NCBI RefSeq assembly: GCF_000708595.2
Contig: NZ_JARP01000007.1
Coordinates: 362,684 to 426,683, forward strand
DNA: 64,000 nucleotides
Source of the DNA: Flavobacterium sp. KJJ
GTDB lineage: Bacteria > Bacteroidota > Bacteroidia > Flavobacteriales > Flavobacteriaceae
Direction of reading: 5' to 3'
The position numbers and the translations under genes were made by a program. Shown here piece after piece: positions 35,337 to 43,931 of the stretch (within the stretch, counting starts at the first letter, position 1; each line of letters opens with the position of its first letter). A model generated the notes under the pieces. The model had not been told where the DNA came from. It did not search any database and worked only from the letters and a program-made list of their open reading frames with translations.

Positions 35337-36113
35337 TTATTTTTTGTCAATTTCAATCCACACGGGCGCATGATCGCTTGTTTTTGCCCAGCCTCGTACA
35401 TGACGGTCAACTCCGCCGGAGCGTAGTTCTTTTGCTATTTGCGGACTTAGTAAAAAATGATCAATTCTCAATCCAGCATCACGTTCGTAAGCCTTTCTAA
35501 AATAATCCCAAAAAGTATAAATCTTCTCATCAGGATATAATTTTCTAATGGCATCTGTCCATCCTTGCGAAACAATAGCTGCAAAAGCTTTTCGAACTTC
35601 GGGCAGGAAAAGTGCATCTTTTACCCATTTTTCAGGTTTATAAACATCTAATTCTGTTGGCATAACATTAAAATCACCAACGAGTATTACTGGAATTTTT
35701 AATTTCAGCAAAGTTTCTGCACGCTCAGCCAAACGATCAAACCATTTTAGTTTATATTCTAATTTAGGTCCCGGTGCCGGATTTCCGTTTGGAAGATAAA
35801 GGCAGGCAATCACGATTCCGTTAATCAAAGCTTCGATATAACGGCTTTGAATATCCTCATCATCGCCCGGAAGAATGCGTGTTACTTCTTCAATTTCCAT
35901 ATTTCGGGCTAAAATTGCAACGCCGTTCCATTGTTTTTGTCCGTGCCAAATCGCATTGTAACCCGCATCATTTATCGCTTTAAGCGGAAATTTATCCTGC
36001 GGTGCTTTTAATTCCTGCAGACAGACAATATCTGGAGTCGCTTCTTCAAGCCAGCGCAGTAATACATTTAATCTTCCGTTGACTCCGTTTACGTTATAAG
36101 TGGCTATTTTCAT
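35337..36113 (-). CDS. xth: Exodeoxyribonuclease III
   Basis: The 258-residue protein is an AP endonuclease/3'-5' exonuclease. Motifs are MKIATYNVNGVNGRL, CLQELK (metal-binding Glu), WNGVAIL, GDFNVMPTELD, RIDHFLLS and SDHAPVWIEI, all intact. It cuts DNA at abasic sites in base excision repair. It lies between the DnaQ/GIY-YIG fusion (71 bases upstream) and alkB (9 bases downstream), consistent with a damage-repair operon. Confidence 0.95.
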   Translation of the reverse strand: MKIATYNVNGVNGRLNVLLRWLEEATPDIVCLQELKAPQDKFPLKAINDAGYNAIWHGQKQWNGVAILARNMEIEEVTRILPGDDEDIQSRYIEALINGIVIACLYLPNGNPAPGPKLEYKLKWFDRLAERAETLLKLKIPVILVGDFNVMPTELDVYKPEKWVKDALFLPEVRKAFAAIVSQGWTDAIRKLYPDEKIYTFWDYFRKAYERDAGLRIDHFLLSPQIAKELRSGGVDRHVRGWAKTSDHAPVWIEIDKK

Positions 36114-36184
36114 AGTAGATTTAATTAGTTGTGCTATTAAATTTACAGCTTTTTATACATATATATTTACACAGTTTCCTATTC

Positions 36185-37564
36185 TTATTTCAGGAATTGT
36201 TTGTTAAAGAATACTTTACCCGGATGTTTTTCTGCGTAAGCAAAAATCAAATGCACCATATATTGATTGCTTTTATAAGGCGTAACATAGTTTTTTACTT
36301 CTAATGGATCATGAATCGAAACATCTGTCGGAATATGTCCCATACCATAAAAATGACCGTTTTCAATCCAAATACAGCTTCGTTCGTCTTTGCTTCTTCC
36401 TTTGTCAATAATAGCAAAAGTGGGACGGTTGCTTAGTAGAAAATCAATTGCATTGTCGACTTGCTCGTTGTGAACCGAAACCTCAGGCAAGCTTTTTAGA
36501 TCATTATTCTGAAAAATTTCTCCTTCTTCCGGTCTTGAATATTTGCAGAATCTTTGATCAATTTCAAATTGTTCAGCCAGACTTCTTAGTAAATCTATCG
36601 CGTTATACAAACTATTAAATTCATGAATACAAGTTTGAAATTTGCTTAGTTTTCCAACGGCCAAATATTTGTAGCCGTTTCTTGCTTCGTATTGATAAAT
36701 GCCGAATTTTGCTTCAAAACGTTTTAATGCTCTATTGTAGGTTGGCCAAAGCTGTTTTATTTCGGTACATTCTAACAAAAGCGCCATTAATTCTGTAGCA
36801 CAGACTTCAAAGGAAATGCTATAGATATCTCTTAAAAAATGCTGTCTTTGCGGATTGATTTTATGACCGCTAAAATGAGAAGCAACACGTTTTTTTAAGT
36901 TGATTGCTTTCCCGACATAAATCACTTTTTTCTGCTGATTATAAAAATAATATACACCTGGTTTTTCTGGTAAATTATTAAAATCTTCTGGAGGTAAATT
37001 GGGTGGCAAACGCTGATCTTGTGAAGTCATTTTGACCATTTTTGCAATCTCACCTTCCTCGTCCCATTCCAGCAATTGAGAAAATAATATTGCAGTAGCA
37101 TCTGCATCTCCGCCAGCCCGATGCTGATTTTCTAAAGGTATGTTTAGCGAATAGCAAAGTTTTCCCAGACTGTACGATGCAAGCCCCGGTTTAATTTTTC
37201 GTGCTGCACGAACGGTACATAATTTTCTGGCAGTCCATTTAAATCCCGCTTGTTCCAATTGATGACGCACAAATGAATAATCGAAGTTAACGTTATGCGC
37301 GACGAAAATACGATCGGTAAGCATTTCTAAAACTTTCTCAGAAATATCATCGAAGATTGGCGCATTAGCCACCATTTCGTTATTAATACCTGTTAATCCA
37401 AAAATAGAAAGCGGTATTTCTTTTTCGGGATTAACGAGCGTTTCAAAGCGATCGATTACATTTTTTCCGTCATGAATGATGATCGCAATTTCTGTAATAC
37501 GGCTGCCACTGGCATTACCGCCTGTGGTTTCAATATCTACTATGGCATATTCTTGCTTTTTCAT
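36185..37564 (-). CDS. DnaQ-like 3'-5' exonuclease fused to a GIY-YIG nuclease domain
   Basis: The 459-residue protein joins two nucleases. Residues 5-165 are a DEDDh exonuclease like DNA polymerase III epsilon: Asp10 and Glu12 in VDIETTG, Asp95 in HNVNFD, His148 and Asp153 in HRAGGDAD. Residues 200-285 are a GIY-YIG domain like the UvrC N terminus or Cho: GVYYFYNQQKKVIYVGKA, Arg226 and a Glu near 265-268. The C-terminal ~170 residues are of unknown fold. The exonuclease part could proofread or process ends; the GIY-YIG part could nick damaged DNA. It sits directly after the dnaE gene, so it may serve that polymerase. Confidence 0.88.
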   Translation of the reverse strand: MKKQEYAIVDIETTGGNASGSRITEIAIIIHDGKNVIDRFETLVNPEKEIPLSIFGLTGINNEMVANAPIFDDISEKVLEMLTDRIFVAHNVNFDYSFVRHQLEQAGFKWTARKLCTVRAARKIKPGLASYSLGKLCYSLNIPLENQHRAGGDADATAILFSQLLEWDEEGEIAKMVKMTSQDQRLPPNLPPEDFNNLPEKPGVYYFYNQQKKVIYVGKAINLKKRVASHFSGHKINPQRQHFLRDIYSISFEVCATELMALLLECTEIKQLWPTYNRALKRFEAKFGIYQYEARNGYKYLAVGKLSKFQTCIHEFNSLYNAIDLLRSLAEQFEIDQRFCKYSRPEEGEIFQNNDLKSLPEVSVHNEQVDNAIDFLLSNRPTFAIIDKGRSKDERSCIWIENGHFYGMGHIPTDVSIHDPLEVKNYVTPYKSNQYMVHLIFAYAEKHPGKVFFNKQFLK

Positions 37565-37621
37565 CTTTGTTTATATAACGTGAAAGCTGTTCTTATTCTT
37601 GTAACATCAAAATCTTTGTAA

Positions 37622-40600
37622 CTATTTGCTTTGAAATTTCATTCGATGTCTCGGCAAGTTAATTTCATGTGCCTGTGGATACGGTTCGCGATGCGTTGGA
37701 CTGACATCTTCCTTGATTAACTGCTGTGTTTTAAACTGATCTTTAGCATCCATATACCTTGGATCAGGAATAAAGGGCATTTTAGCCATTTTAGTAATTG
37801 TGATAGTTGGAAAATGATAATCAACTTCGACATTTCCTAATAAAAGATAACAGCCGCCACCCTGAAAAGGATATCGCGCTAAACAATCTGGAAAATGCGC
37901 TGTGTCAAAATAAGTGCCTTCATGATCAATCCAGGTTCCAAAATACATGTTTCCTTTTTTAGTGGGTACTTGTTTTCTTGAAATCAAATAAGCCAGCATT
38001 CGAACTTGCTTTTTATGATGAATAACCAAATCTTTAGCCATAATATCACCGCGATGTTTGGTTTGTAATAAATCAAAAATAGTACAGGATACAGGAAAAC
38101 TTAACAATTCGATTTCATCAAAAGCATCTTCAAAAACAGAACGTTCTAAAGTTGGAAGTTTATATTCTTTAACGGGTTCTTGTAAAAGCATCAAACTTCT
38201 GTTTTCTGGTTTAAAATTATTCAGAAGCAAACTGGCAATAACCAGAAGCTGATTTTTGGTTTTTCCTGTGAAACGAAATGCATCTATAAAAATCAAAATT
38301 TTAATACTTTCAATTCCAATTGGAATCCGATTGATAAAATCTTCCAAAGAAAGAAAATCACCATTTTTTTCTCTATATGCTTCAATTAAATTTGCTATTT
38401 TCGATTCTAAACCCTGCAAATGCATAAAACCTAGATAAATATCGTTTCCGTAAACGGTAGTTTGATATTCACTTTTATTCACACACGGATTAAGGATTGT
38501 TGCTCCAGACATACGTGCTTCGTGTACATAAACTTCTGTTCTGTAAAATCCGCCTTGATTATTAATAACCGCTGTCATAAATTCTACAGGATAATTGATT
38601 TTAAGATACAAACTTTGGTAACTTTCTACTGCATAAGAAGCGGAGTGCGCTTTACAAAATGAAAATCCTGCAAACGATTCAATCTGGCGATAAATTTCCT
38701 GACTAAGAGCTTCAGGATGTCCTTTTTGTGCACACGAAGCAAAGAAATTATCTTTTACTTTTTGAAGCGCTTCTTTAGAACGCCCTTTTCCAGACATAGC
38801 ACGACGCAGAATATCGCCGTCTGCAGCAGGAACGCCTCCGTAATGCTGGGCAATTTTGATCACATCTTCCTGATAAACCATAATACCATAAGTTTCACCG
38901 AGATGTTCTTTGAAAACCTCATGAAAATATTGAAACTGATCTGGATTATTATGACGAAAAATATATTCTTTCATCATTCCGGATTGTGCAACGCCGGGGC
39001 GAATAATAGAAGAAGCCGCTACAAGAATTCTGTAATTATCGCAATTTAAACGGCGTAATAATCCGCGCATTGCGGGACTTTCGATATAGAAACAGCCAAT
39101 GGTTTTACCTTGTGCCAAATGCACATTGCATATAGCTTCATTTTTTGATATAGAAGTGTTTCGAATATCTACTTTTATGCCTCGGTTTTTTTCGATTAGT
39201 TTTACGCTGTCGTCGATATGCCCAATGCCGCGCTGACTTAGAATATCGAATTTTTCGAAACCAATTTCTTCGGCAATATGCATGTCAAAAAGCACAATAG
39301 GAAAACCTTTTGGAGGCATTTCTAAAGGCGTATAATTGGTAATAGGTTCTTCAGAAATAATAATACCACAGGCATGCATACTGCGCTGATTAGGGTATTT
39401 ATTCATCATAAGACTATAATCCTGAACCAGCTTTACAATAGAATTAGTTTCTTGTAATGCCATCGGATTTTTGGCCAGCATATCTAATTCTTCTTTCGGA
39501 AGACCAAAAACTTTTCCGACTTCTCTGAAAATAGAGCGGTGTTTGAATTCTACATTGGTTCCGCAAAAAGCAACGTGATCACGCCCATATTTATCAAAGA
39601 TATACTCTAAAATTATGTTGCGTTCTTTCCAACTCCAATCGATGTCAAAGTCAGGCGGACTTTTGCGATTTAAATTTAAAAATCGCTCAAAATATAAATC
39701 CAATTCTAAGGGACAAATATCTGTAATTCCTAAACAGTATGCGATAATACTGTTAGCACCGCTGCCTCGGCCAATGTGCATGAAACCCTTACTATTGCTG
39801 TAGCGTACAATATCCCAAGTAATTAAAAAATAACCGCTGAACTCTAATTTATCAATTACTTTTAGTTCTTTTTCTACACGTTTTTTTGCCAGTTCGTGAT
39901 TTTCGCCATAGCGCCATACTAATCCTTTCTGCGCCAGTTCAGTAAGTTTTGCTATATCTTCTTCACGACTTTTAGTAAAAAACTTTTTGTTTTTGGGTGT
40001 TGTAAAATCATATTCAAAATGGCAGGAATTAATTATTTGCTGTGTGTTGGATATTATTTCAGGATAACGTTCATAGTAAGGTAAAAGATCTTCTAAAGGC
40101 AGCATTTTCTCAGAAGTTTTACAATAATCAGTTTCTGTCAGTTTCGAAAGAATAATATTCGTATCAATCGCGCGTAAAATTTTATGCAGATTAAATTCTC
40201 TTTTATTTCTAAAAGTAACGGATTGCAACATTACCATTTTAGAAATTTTATCTTTATGTTCTGATGTAAAAAGCCTTGAAACTTCATCCGCGCGAATGCC
40301 GATAAACTCATTTTCACGAAGTTTTGCTGGAGCATTTTCTAAAGTGTAAATAATAAAAGCCGATTTGAATTTGGGAGCAATTAGAGGTAAAGTTTCTCCA
40401 CTGAAATTATGATCCGTTAAAAACCGATTCATTTCACCCAAACCTTCAGGGTTTTGAGCCAAACCTATATATCTAAATTGATGTTCTGAACGGAATTCTA
40501 TGCCTACTAAAGGTTTAATTCCTGCTTTATCACATCCTCTTATAAAATCATAAATTCCAGTTACCGTATTAATATCTGTAAGTGCCATTGCTTTTACGCC

Positions 40601-40684
40601 ACAAGAAACAGCCTTTGTGATGAGATCATCGAGAGGAATCGTGCCGTAGCGAAGTGAATGATATGAATGACAATTGAGATACAT
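37622..40684 (-). CDS. DNA polymerase III alpha subunit, DnaE2-like
   Basis: The 1020-residue protein is a C-family polymerase with the catalytic Asp pair in PDFDIDW (about residue 340), HIGRGSGANS, HACGIIIS and the SFCKAHSASYA segment. It is shorter than a replicative Bacteroidota DnaE and resembles the damage-inducible DnaE2/ImuC group. The PHP domain looks eroded: the HxH start reads NCHS and TDH reads TDIN, so it probably lacks metal-dependent proofreading. It starts 2 bases after dinB. A replicative copy must lie elsewhere. Confidence 0.9.
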   Translation of the reverse strand: MYLNCHSYHSLRYGTIPLDDLITKAVSCGVKAMALTDINTVTGIYDFIRGCDKAGIKPLVGIEFRSEHQFRYIGLAQNPEGLGEMNRFLTDHNFSGETLPLIAPKFKSAFIIYTLENAPAKLRENEFIGIRADEVSRLFTSEHKDKISKMVMLQSVTFRNKREFNLHKILRAIDTNIILSKLTETDYCKTSEKMLPLEDLLPYYERYPEIISNTQQIINSCHFEYDFTTPKNKKFFTKSREEDIAKLTELAQKGLVWRYGENHELAKKRVEKELKVIDKLEFSGYFLITWDIVRYSNSKGFMHIGRGSGANSIIAYCLGITDICPLELDLYFERFLNLNRKSPPDFDIDWSWKERNIILEYIFDKYGRDHVAFCGTNVEFKHRSIFREVGKVFGLPKEELDMLAKNPMALQETNSIVKLVQDYSLMMNKYPNQRSMHACGIIISEEPITNYTPLEMPPKGFPIVLFDMHIAEEIGFEKFDILSQRGIGHIDDSVKLIEKNRGIKVDIRNTSISKNEAICNVHLAQGKTIGCFYIESPAMRGLLRRLNCDNYRILVAASSIIRPGVAQSGMMKEYIFRHNNPDQFQYFHEVFKEHLGETYGIMVYQEDVIKIAQHYGGVPAADGDILRRAMSGKGRSKEALQKVKDNFFASCAQKGHPEALSQEIYRQIESFAGFSFCKAHSASYAVESYQSLYLKINYPVEFMTAVINNQGGFYRTEVYVHEARMSGATILNPCVNKSEYQTTVYGNDIYLGFMHLQGLESKIANLIEAYREKNGDFLSLEDFINRIPIGIESIKILIFIDAFRFTGKTKNQLLVIASLLLNNFKPENRSLMLLQEPVKEYKLPTLERSVFEDAFDEIELLSFPVSCTIFDLLQTKHRGDIMAKDLVIHHKKQVRMLAYLISRKQVPTKKGNMYFGTWIDHEGTYFDTAHFPDCLARYPFQGGGCYLLLGNVEVDYHFPTITITKMAKMPFIPDPRYMDAKDQFKTQQLIKEDVSPTHREPYPQAHEINLPRHRMKFQSK

Positions 40685-40686
40685 GA

Positions 40687-41868
40687 TTATTTGCTGCGTT
40701 TTAAAATTTCGTCTTTAGTATTCGGTTTAAAAGAAGCTCCGGCACAACGCATTACGGCATCAAAACCATAACGGGTTTTCATTTTATCCATGGCGGCATA
40801 AAGGGCTAACATTTCCTCGGTATCTTCAAAAAGATTAATTTGATACGTACCGCGCACGAGTCCGCTGCAGCGAATACCAATCAAACGCAATCGCATTCGG
40901 CGTTGGTATAGTTTTTCAAAAAGTTCCATTACATTTTTAGTCAAAATATGATCTGCTGAAGTGTAGGCTATTTTGCATTGTTTGGTTTCTGTATCAAAAT
41001 TGGCGTAGCGTATTTTAACCGTAACAGTTGAAGTCAGCCATTGTTCTGAGCGAAGCTGAAAAGCGAGTTTTTCGACCATTCCCACAAGCACTCTTTTCAG
41101 TTTTGCAATGTCAATTGTATCCTGAGAAAAAGTATGTTCGGTAGAAATTGATTTTCTTTCGGTGTAAGGTTCAACTGGAGTATGATCAATTCCGTTGGCC
41201 TTTTTCCAAATATCCAAACCATTTTTGCCAATCATTTGTTGTAAAACTTCAGGAGGCATTTCAGATAAAGTTTGAATTTTTCGAACGCCTATTCGAGATA
41301 AAAGCTGAAAAGTCACAGCTCCGACCATAGGAATTTTTTGAATCGATAAAGGATTTAAAAATGCCTGTACATCATTTTCTGGAATTTCAAGATTCCCTTT
41401 TGGTTTGCCTTCGCCGGTAGCAATTTTAGAAACGGTTTTATTGACAGATAACGAAAAACTGATAGGAAGTCCGGTTTCTGTAATTACAGATTGTGCCAGT
41501 TCATTCGTCCATTTATAACTTCCGTGAAATTTATCCATTCCGGTAATATCAAGATAAAATTCGTCGATACTGGCTTTTTCCATTATCGGTGCTTTTTCCT
41601 GAATAACCTGTGTAACATCATGCGATAATTGAGAATATAATTCCATATCGCCTTTGATGATTTTAGCCTGTGGACAAAGTTTCATTGCCATGTGGATGGG
41701 CATGGCAGAACGTACACCAAAATAGCGTGCTTCATAGGAGCAAGAAGCTACAACTCCTCGGTCACCTCCGCCTATAATAAGCGGAATGCCATTGAGTTGA
41801 GAATTGGTGCGTCTTTCGCAGGATACAAAAAAGGTATCCAGATCCATATGTACAATTGCCCTTGCCAT
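40687..41868 (-). CDS. dinB: DNA polymerase IV (Y-family)
   Basis: The 393-residue protein is a Y-family translesion polymerase. Visible are HMDLDTFFVSCERR (metal-binding Asp), SYEARYFGVRSAMP, and SIDEFYLDITGMD (catalytic Asp-Glu), then the little-finger domain. I use the ATG of MARAIVHMDLD, because the longer frame runs back through the promoter and the divergent repressor region. A perfect -7 box TAATTTTG gives a leader of about 18 bases. Next to an S24 repressor, it should be induced by DNA damage. Confidence 0.95.
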   Translation of the reverse strand: MARAIVHMDLDTFFVSCERRTNSQLNGIPLIIGGGDRGVVASCSYEARYFGVRSAMPIHMAMKLCPQAKIIKGDMELYSQLSHDVTQVIQEKAPIMEKASIDEFYLDITGMDKFHGSYKWTNELAQSVITETGLPISFSLSVNKTVSKIATGEGKPKGNLEIPENDVQAFLNPLSIQKIPMVGAVTFQLLSRIGVRKIQTLSEMPPEVLQQMIGKNGLDIWKKANGIDHTPVEPYTERKSISTEHTFSQDTIDIAKLKRVLVGMVEKLAFQLRSEQWLTSTVTVKIRYANFDTETKQCKIAYTSADHILTKNVMELFEKLYQRRMRLRLIGIRCSGLVRGTYQINLFEDTEEMLALYAAMDKMKTRYGFDAVMRCAGASFKPNTKDEILKRSK

Positions 41869-41892
41869 TTTCCTTTTTGTTTTTGTATAAAG

Positions 41893-41900
41893 CAAAATTA
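41893..41900 (-). promoter_or_regulatory. -7 box of the dinB operon
   Basis: The minus strand reads TAATTTTG, a perfect TAnnTTTG, about 25 bases before the dinB ATG. Confidence 0.55.
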
Positions 41901-41912
41901 GTACAGATGATA

Positions 41913-41924
41913 ACAATTTTTTGT
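41913..41924. promoter_or_regulatory. Operator candidate between repressor and dinB
   Basis: ACAA-TTTT-TTGT is a perfect inverted repeat located between the two divergent -7 boxes, where a bound repressor would block both. Outside it, ACAG (41903-41906) and CTGT (41932-41935) form a wider inverted pair. A single site cannot prove binding. Confidence 0.4.
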
Positions 41925-41931
41925 ATATTTG
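41924..41931 (+). promoter_or_regulatory. -7 box of the S24 repressor gene
   Basis: TATATTTG matches TAnnTTTG exactly and is extended by C. It leaves a leader of about 20 bases and overlaps one end of the candidate operator. Confidence 0.5.
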
Positions 41932-41957
41932 CTGTTCCAAATTATAACAAATTAATT

Positions 41958-42731
41958 ATGTCCTTATTTTCAGACAATATCAGAGCATTAAGGGTTAAGC
42001 ATAAAATATCACAAGAGAGATTAGCTGAAAACCTTAAGATTACCAGAGGAAGATACGTTAAATACGAAGATGGAACTTCAGAAGCGCCGTATGATATTTT
42101 AAAGCAGATCGCTTTATATTTTCATATGAGTATCGATTTGTTATTGTCTGTCGATATACGCAAAATCAATATAGAAAACTTAATAAAACTAGAGGGCAAC
42201 CGACTCATTTTGCCAATCCAAGTCGATCAATTTGGTGAAAATTATATCGAAATTGTATCTCAAAAAGCAAAAGCAGGTTATCTAAACGGATATGCCGATC
42301 CAGAATATATTGAAAGTTTACAGCAGGTTTCACTTCCGTTTTTAGGACCAGGAAAACACCGCGGATTTCCGGTAGAAGGCGATTCTATGCCTCCGCATGA
42401 AGATGGTTCGATCATTATCGGACGCTATGTGGAAAGGCTGGGAGAGGTAATGGATGGAAAAACCTATATCTTGATTACCAAAAATGAAGGTATGGTGTAC
42501 AAACGTCTCAATAAAAATAAAAAGAATTCTTTAGTTTTGGAATCGGATAATAGTTTTTACCCAAATTATGAGGTGAAAGCTTCTGATATTTTAGAGATTT
42601 GGGAGTACGAATGCAACATCGGCCGATCTGATAAAAAACAGCAGCTTTCTGAAACTGAAACGATGAAAGAACTGCTTCTTGAAGTAAAAAGAGAAGTGAT
42701 GGAGATTAAGAATAATACGGCGAATACGTAA
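41958..42731 (+). CDS. LexA-like XRE/S24 self-cleaving repressor
   Basis: The 257-residue protein has an N-terminal helix-turn-helix of the XRE type (about 5-62) and a C-terminal S24 peptidase domain like LexA and phage CI. The dyad is visible: Ser143 in EGDSM and Lys182 in MVYKRL. Ala106-Gly107 in KAKAGYLNGY is the likely cleavage bond. It is divergent from dinB and should repress the dinB-dnaE-nuclease-xth-alkB genes and itself until damage triggers self-cleavage. I start at MSLFSDNIRALR; the longer frame covers the promoter. Confidence 0.9.
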   Translation: MSLFSDNIRALRVKHKISQERLAENLKITRGRYVKYEDGTSEAPYDILKQIALYFHMSIDLLLSVDIRKINIENLIKLEGNRLILPIQVDQFGENYIEIVSQKAKAGYLNGYADPEYIESLQQVSLPFLGPGKHRGFPVEGDSMPPHEDGSIIIGRYVERLGEVMDGKTYILITKNEGMVYKRLNKNKKNSLVLESDNSFYPNYEVKASDILEIWEYECNIGRSDKKQQLSETETMKELLLEVKREVMEIKNNTANT

Positions 42732-42754
42732 TTTTCAGCTAAACAGATTATTTT

Positions 42755-42812
42755 TTTTTCGCCACGAATTCACGAATTTGATTTAATAATTTCTTGAATT
42801 CGTGGCGAAAAA
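42755..42812. repeat. Perfect 18-bp inverted repeat (CGCCACGAATTC family)
   Basis: TTTTTCGCCACGAATTCA faces its exact complement across 22 bases. It sits between the repressor and PAP2 genes and can end both transcripts. Next to it come GCGCC-containing words (GTGCCTTAGCGCC, TTTGTGGC) of another intergenic family. Confidence 0.75.
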
Positions 42813-42891
42813 CTTTAGACAAAGCCATTTAATTCTTTTAATCTGTAGCTTTAAATAAACTTTGTGCCTTAGCGCCTTTGTGGCAAGAAAT

Positions 42892-43653
42892 CTAAAAAAC
42901 CTTCACAAAACTCAAACCATATTGCTGGCCGTTATAAAAAGGCGCAATTATAGAAGTTGATTTGCTTTCAGAAGAAGATTTGAATAATTTTTTAGTGATA
43001 TAGGGATTCATCCAATAGGCCAGTTTAGTGCTCAAAATTCCAATTCCAGCTCCTGCAGCAACATCGGTTAACCAGTGGCGGTTGTTGTAAATTCTAAATA
43101 ATCCGGTTCCGGTTGCAACGGCATATCCGGCAATACCATACCAAATCGATTTATCTTTGTATTCCTGCCATAAAAACTCGGCTCCGGCAAAAGCAGTCGC
43201 AGTATGTCCTGAAGGAAAAGAATTGTTCGAACTTCCGTCTGGACGTTCTTCATGCACAATCGATTTTAACCCTAAAACCGTTGAAGCCATTATAACATAA
43301 GAAGTCATAAATATTACAGAACGATCCCGCATATTATTTTTACCTTTTGCACCAAAAGCATTTAAAGCATAAACTGATGCAGCGGGTGCATATTGAGAGA
43401 AATCATCAATGGTAATTTTCTCATCAATGTCTTCAGTAACTTCATTTTTTATCTGATGATTAAAACTTAGGAGCTGATCATTTCCAATTCCAATAACACC
43501 ATAGCCAATTAATACACTGGGAATAATTAATTGCTTATAGTTAAATTTTAATTGATGAGCAGTGCTGTCAATTTTTACAATTGAATCATTTTGCTGTGCA
43601 TTTGCAGAAAAAAATCCGACTAAAAATACTAGGGAAATCGTTTTTTTAAACAT
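42892..43653 (-). CDS. PAP2-family phosphatase
   Basis: The 253-residue protein has a signal peptide (1-20) and the three motifs of the PAP2 lipid phosphatase family: KSIVHEERPDG, SFPSGHT and NNRHWLTDVAAG. Family members dephosphorylate lipids such as undecaprenyl pyrophosphate or phosphatidic acid in the periplasm or membrane. Membrane spans occur around 45-65, 112-130, 170-190 and 198-215. It stands alone, so the substrate remains open. Confidence 0.9.
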   Translation of the reverse strand: MFKKTISLVFLVGFFSANAQQNDSIVKIDSTAHQLKFNYKQLIIPSVLIGYGVIGIGNDQLLSFNHQIKNEVTEDIDEKITIDDFSQYAPAASVYALNAFGAKGKNNMRDRSVIFMTSYVIMASTVLGLKSIVHEERPDGSSNNSFPSGHTATAFAGAEFLWQEYKDKSIWYGIAGYAVATGTGLFRIYNNRHWLTDVAAGAGIGILSTKLAYWMNPYITKKLFKSSSESKSTSIIAPFYNGQQYGLSFVKVF

Positions 43654-43830
43654 CTTTCGTTATCGTTATAAGTTGCAATAATAACGAATGTACGCTCTAA
43701 CTATTTTCTGCTTAATTGAACCTTAAGCCGATATTAATTTGTTGGTTTTAAATAGTGTAGTTTGATTAAGATTGGCTAAATTTTCTCAAATTCCATAGGA
43801 ATGATTTTCATATAATACATTCAATAATAT

Positions 43831-43900
43831 CGAACCTATGGCTTTTTTACATTGTAAAATTTCTTTGCCAACAATATAAATCGAGCCTACGGCTCTTTTA
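43831..43900. repeat. Degenerate direct repeat CGAnCCTAnGGCTnTTTTA
   Basis: CGAACCTATGGCTTTTTTA at 43831-43849 and CGAGCCTACGGCTCTTTTA at 43882-43900 are 51 bases apart in a gene-free gap of 278 bases. It resembles dispersed Flavobacterium intergenic repeats. Confidence 0.45.
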
Positions 43901-43931
43901 GTATTTTTGTTTAAACAATTAACAATTATTC

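Noticed and set aside
41869..41940. Longer N terminus for dinB
   Set aside because: The added residues run back through the promoter; MARAIVHMDLD is the family's usual start.
41856..41957. Longer N terminus for the S24 repressor
   Set aside because: It would translate through the divergent promoter and overlap the dinB start; MSLFSDNIRALR is the normal XRE start.
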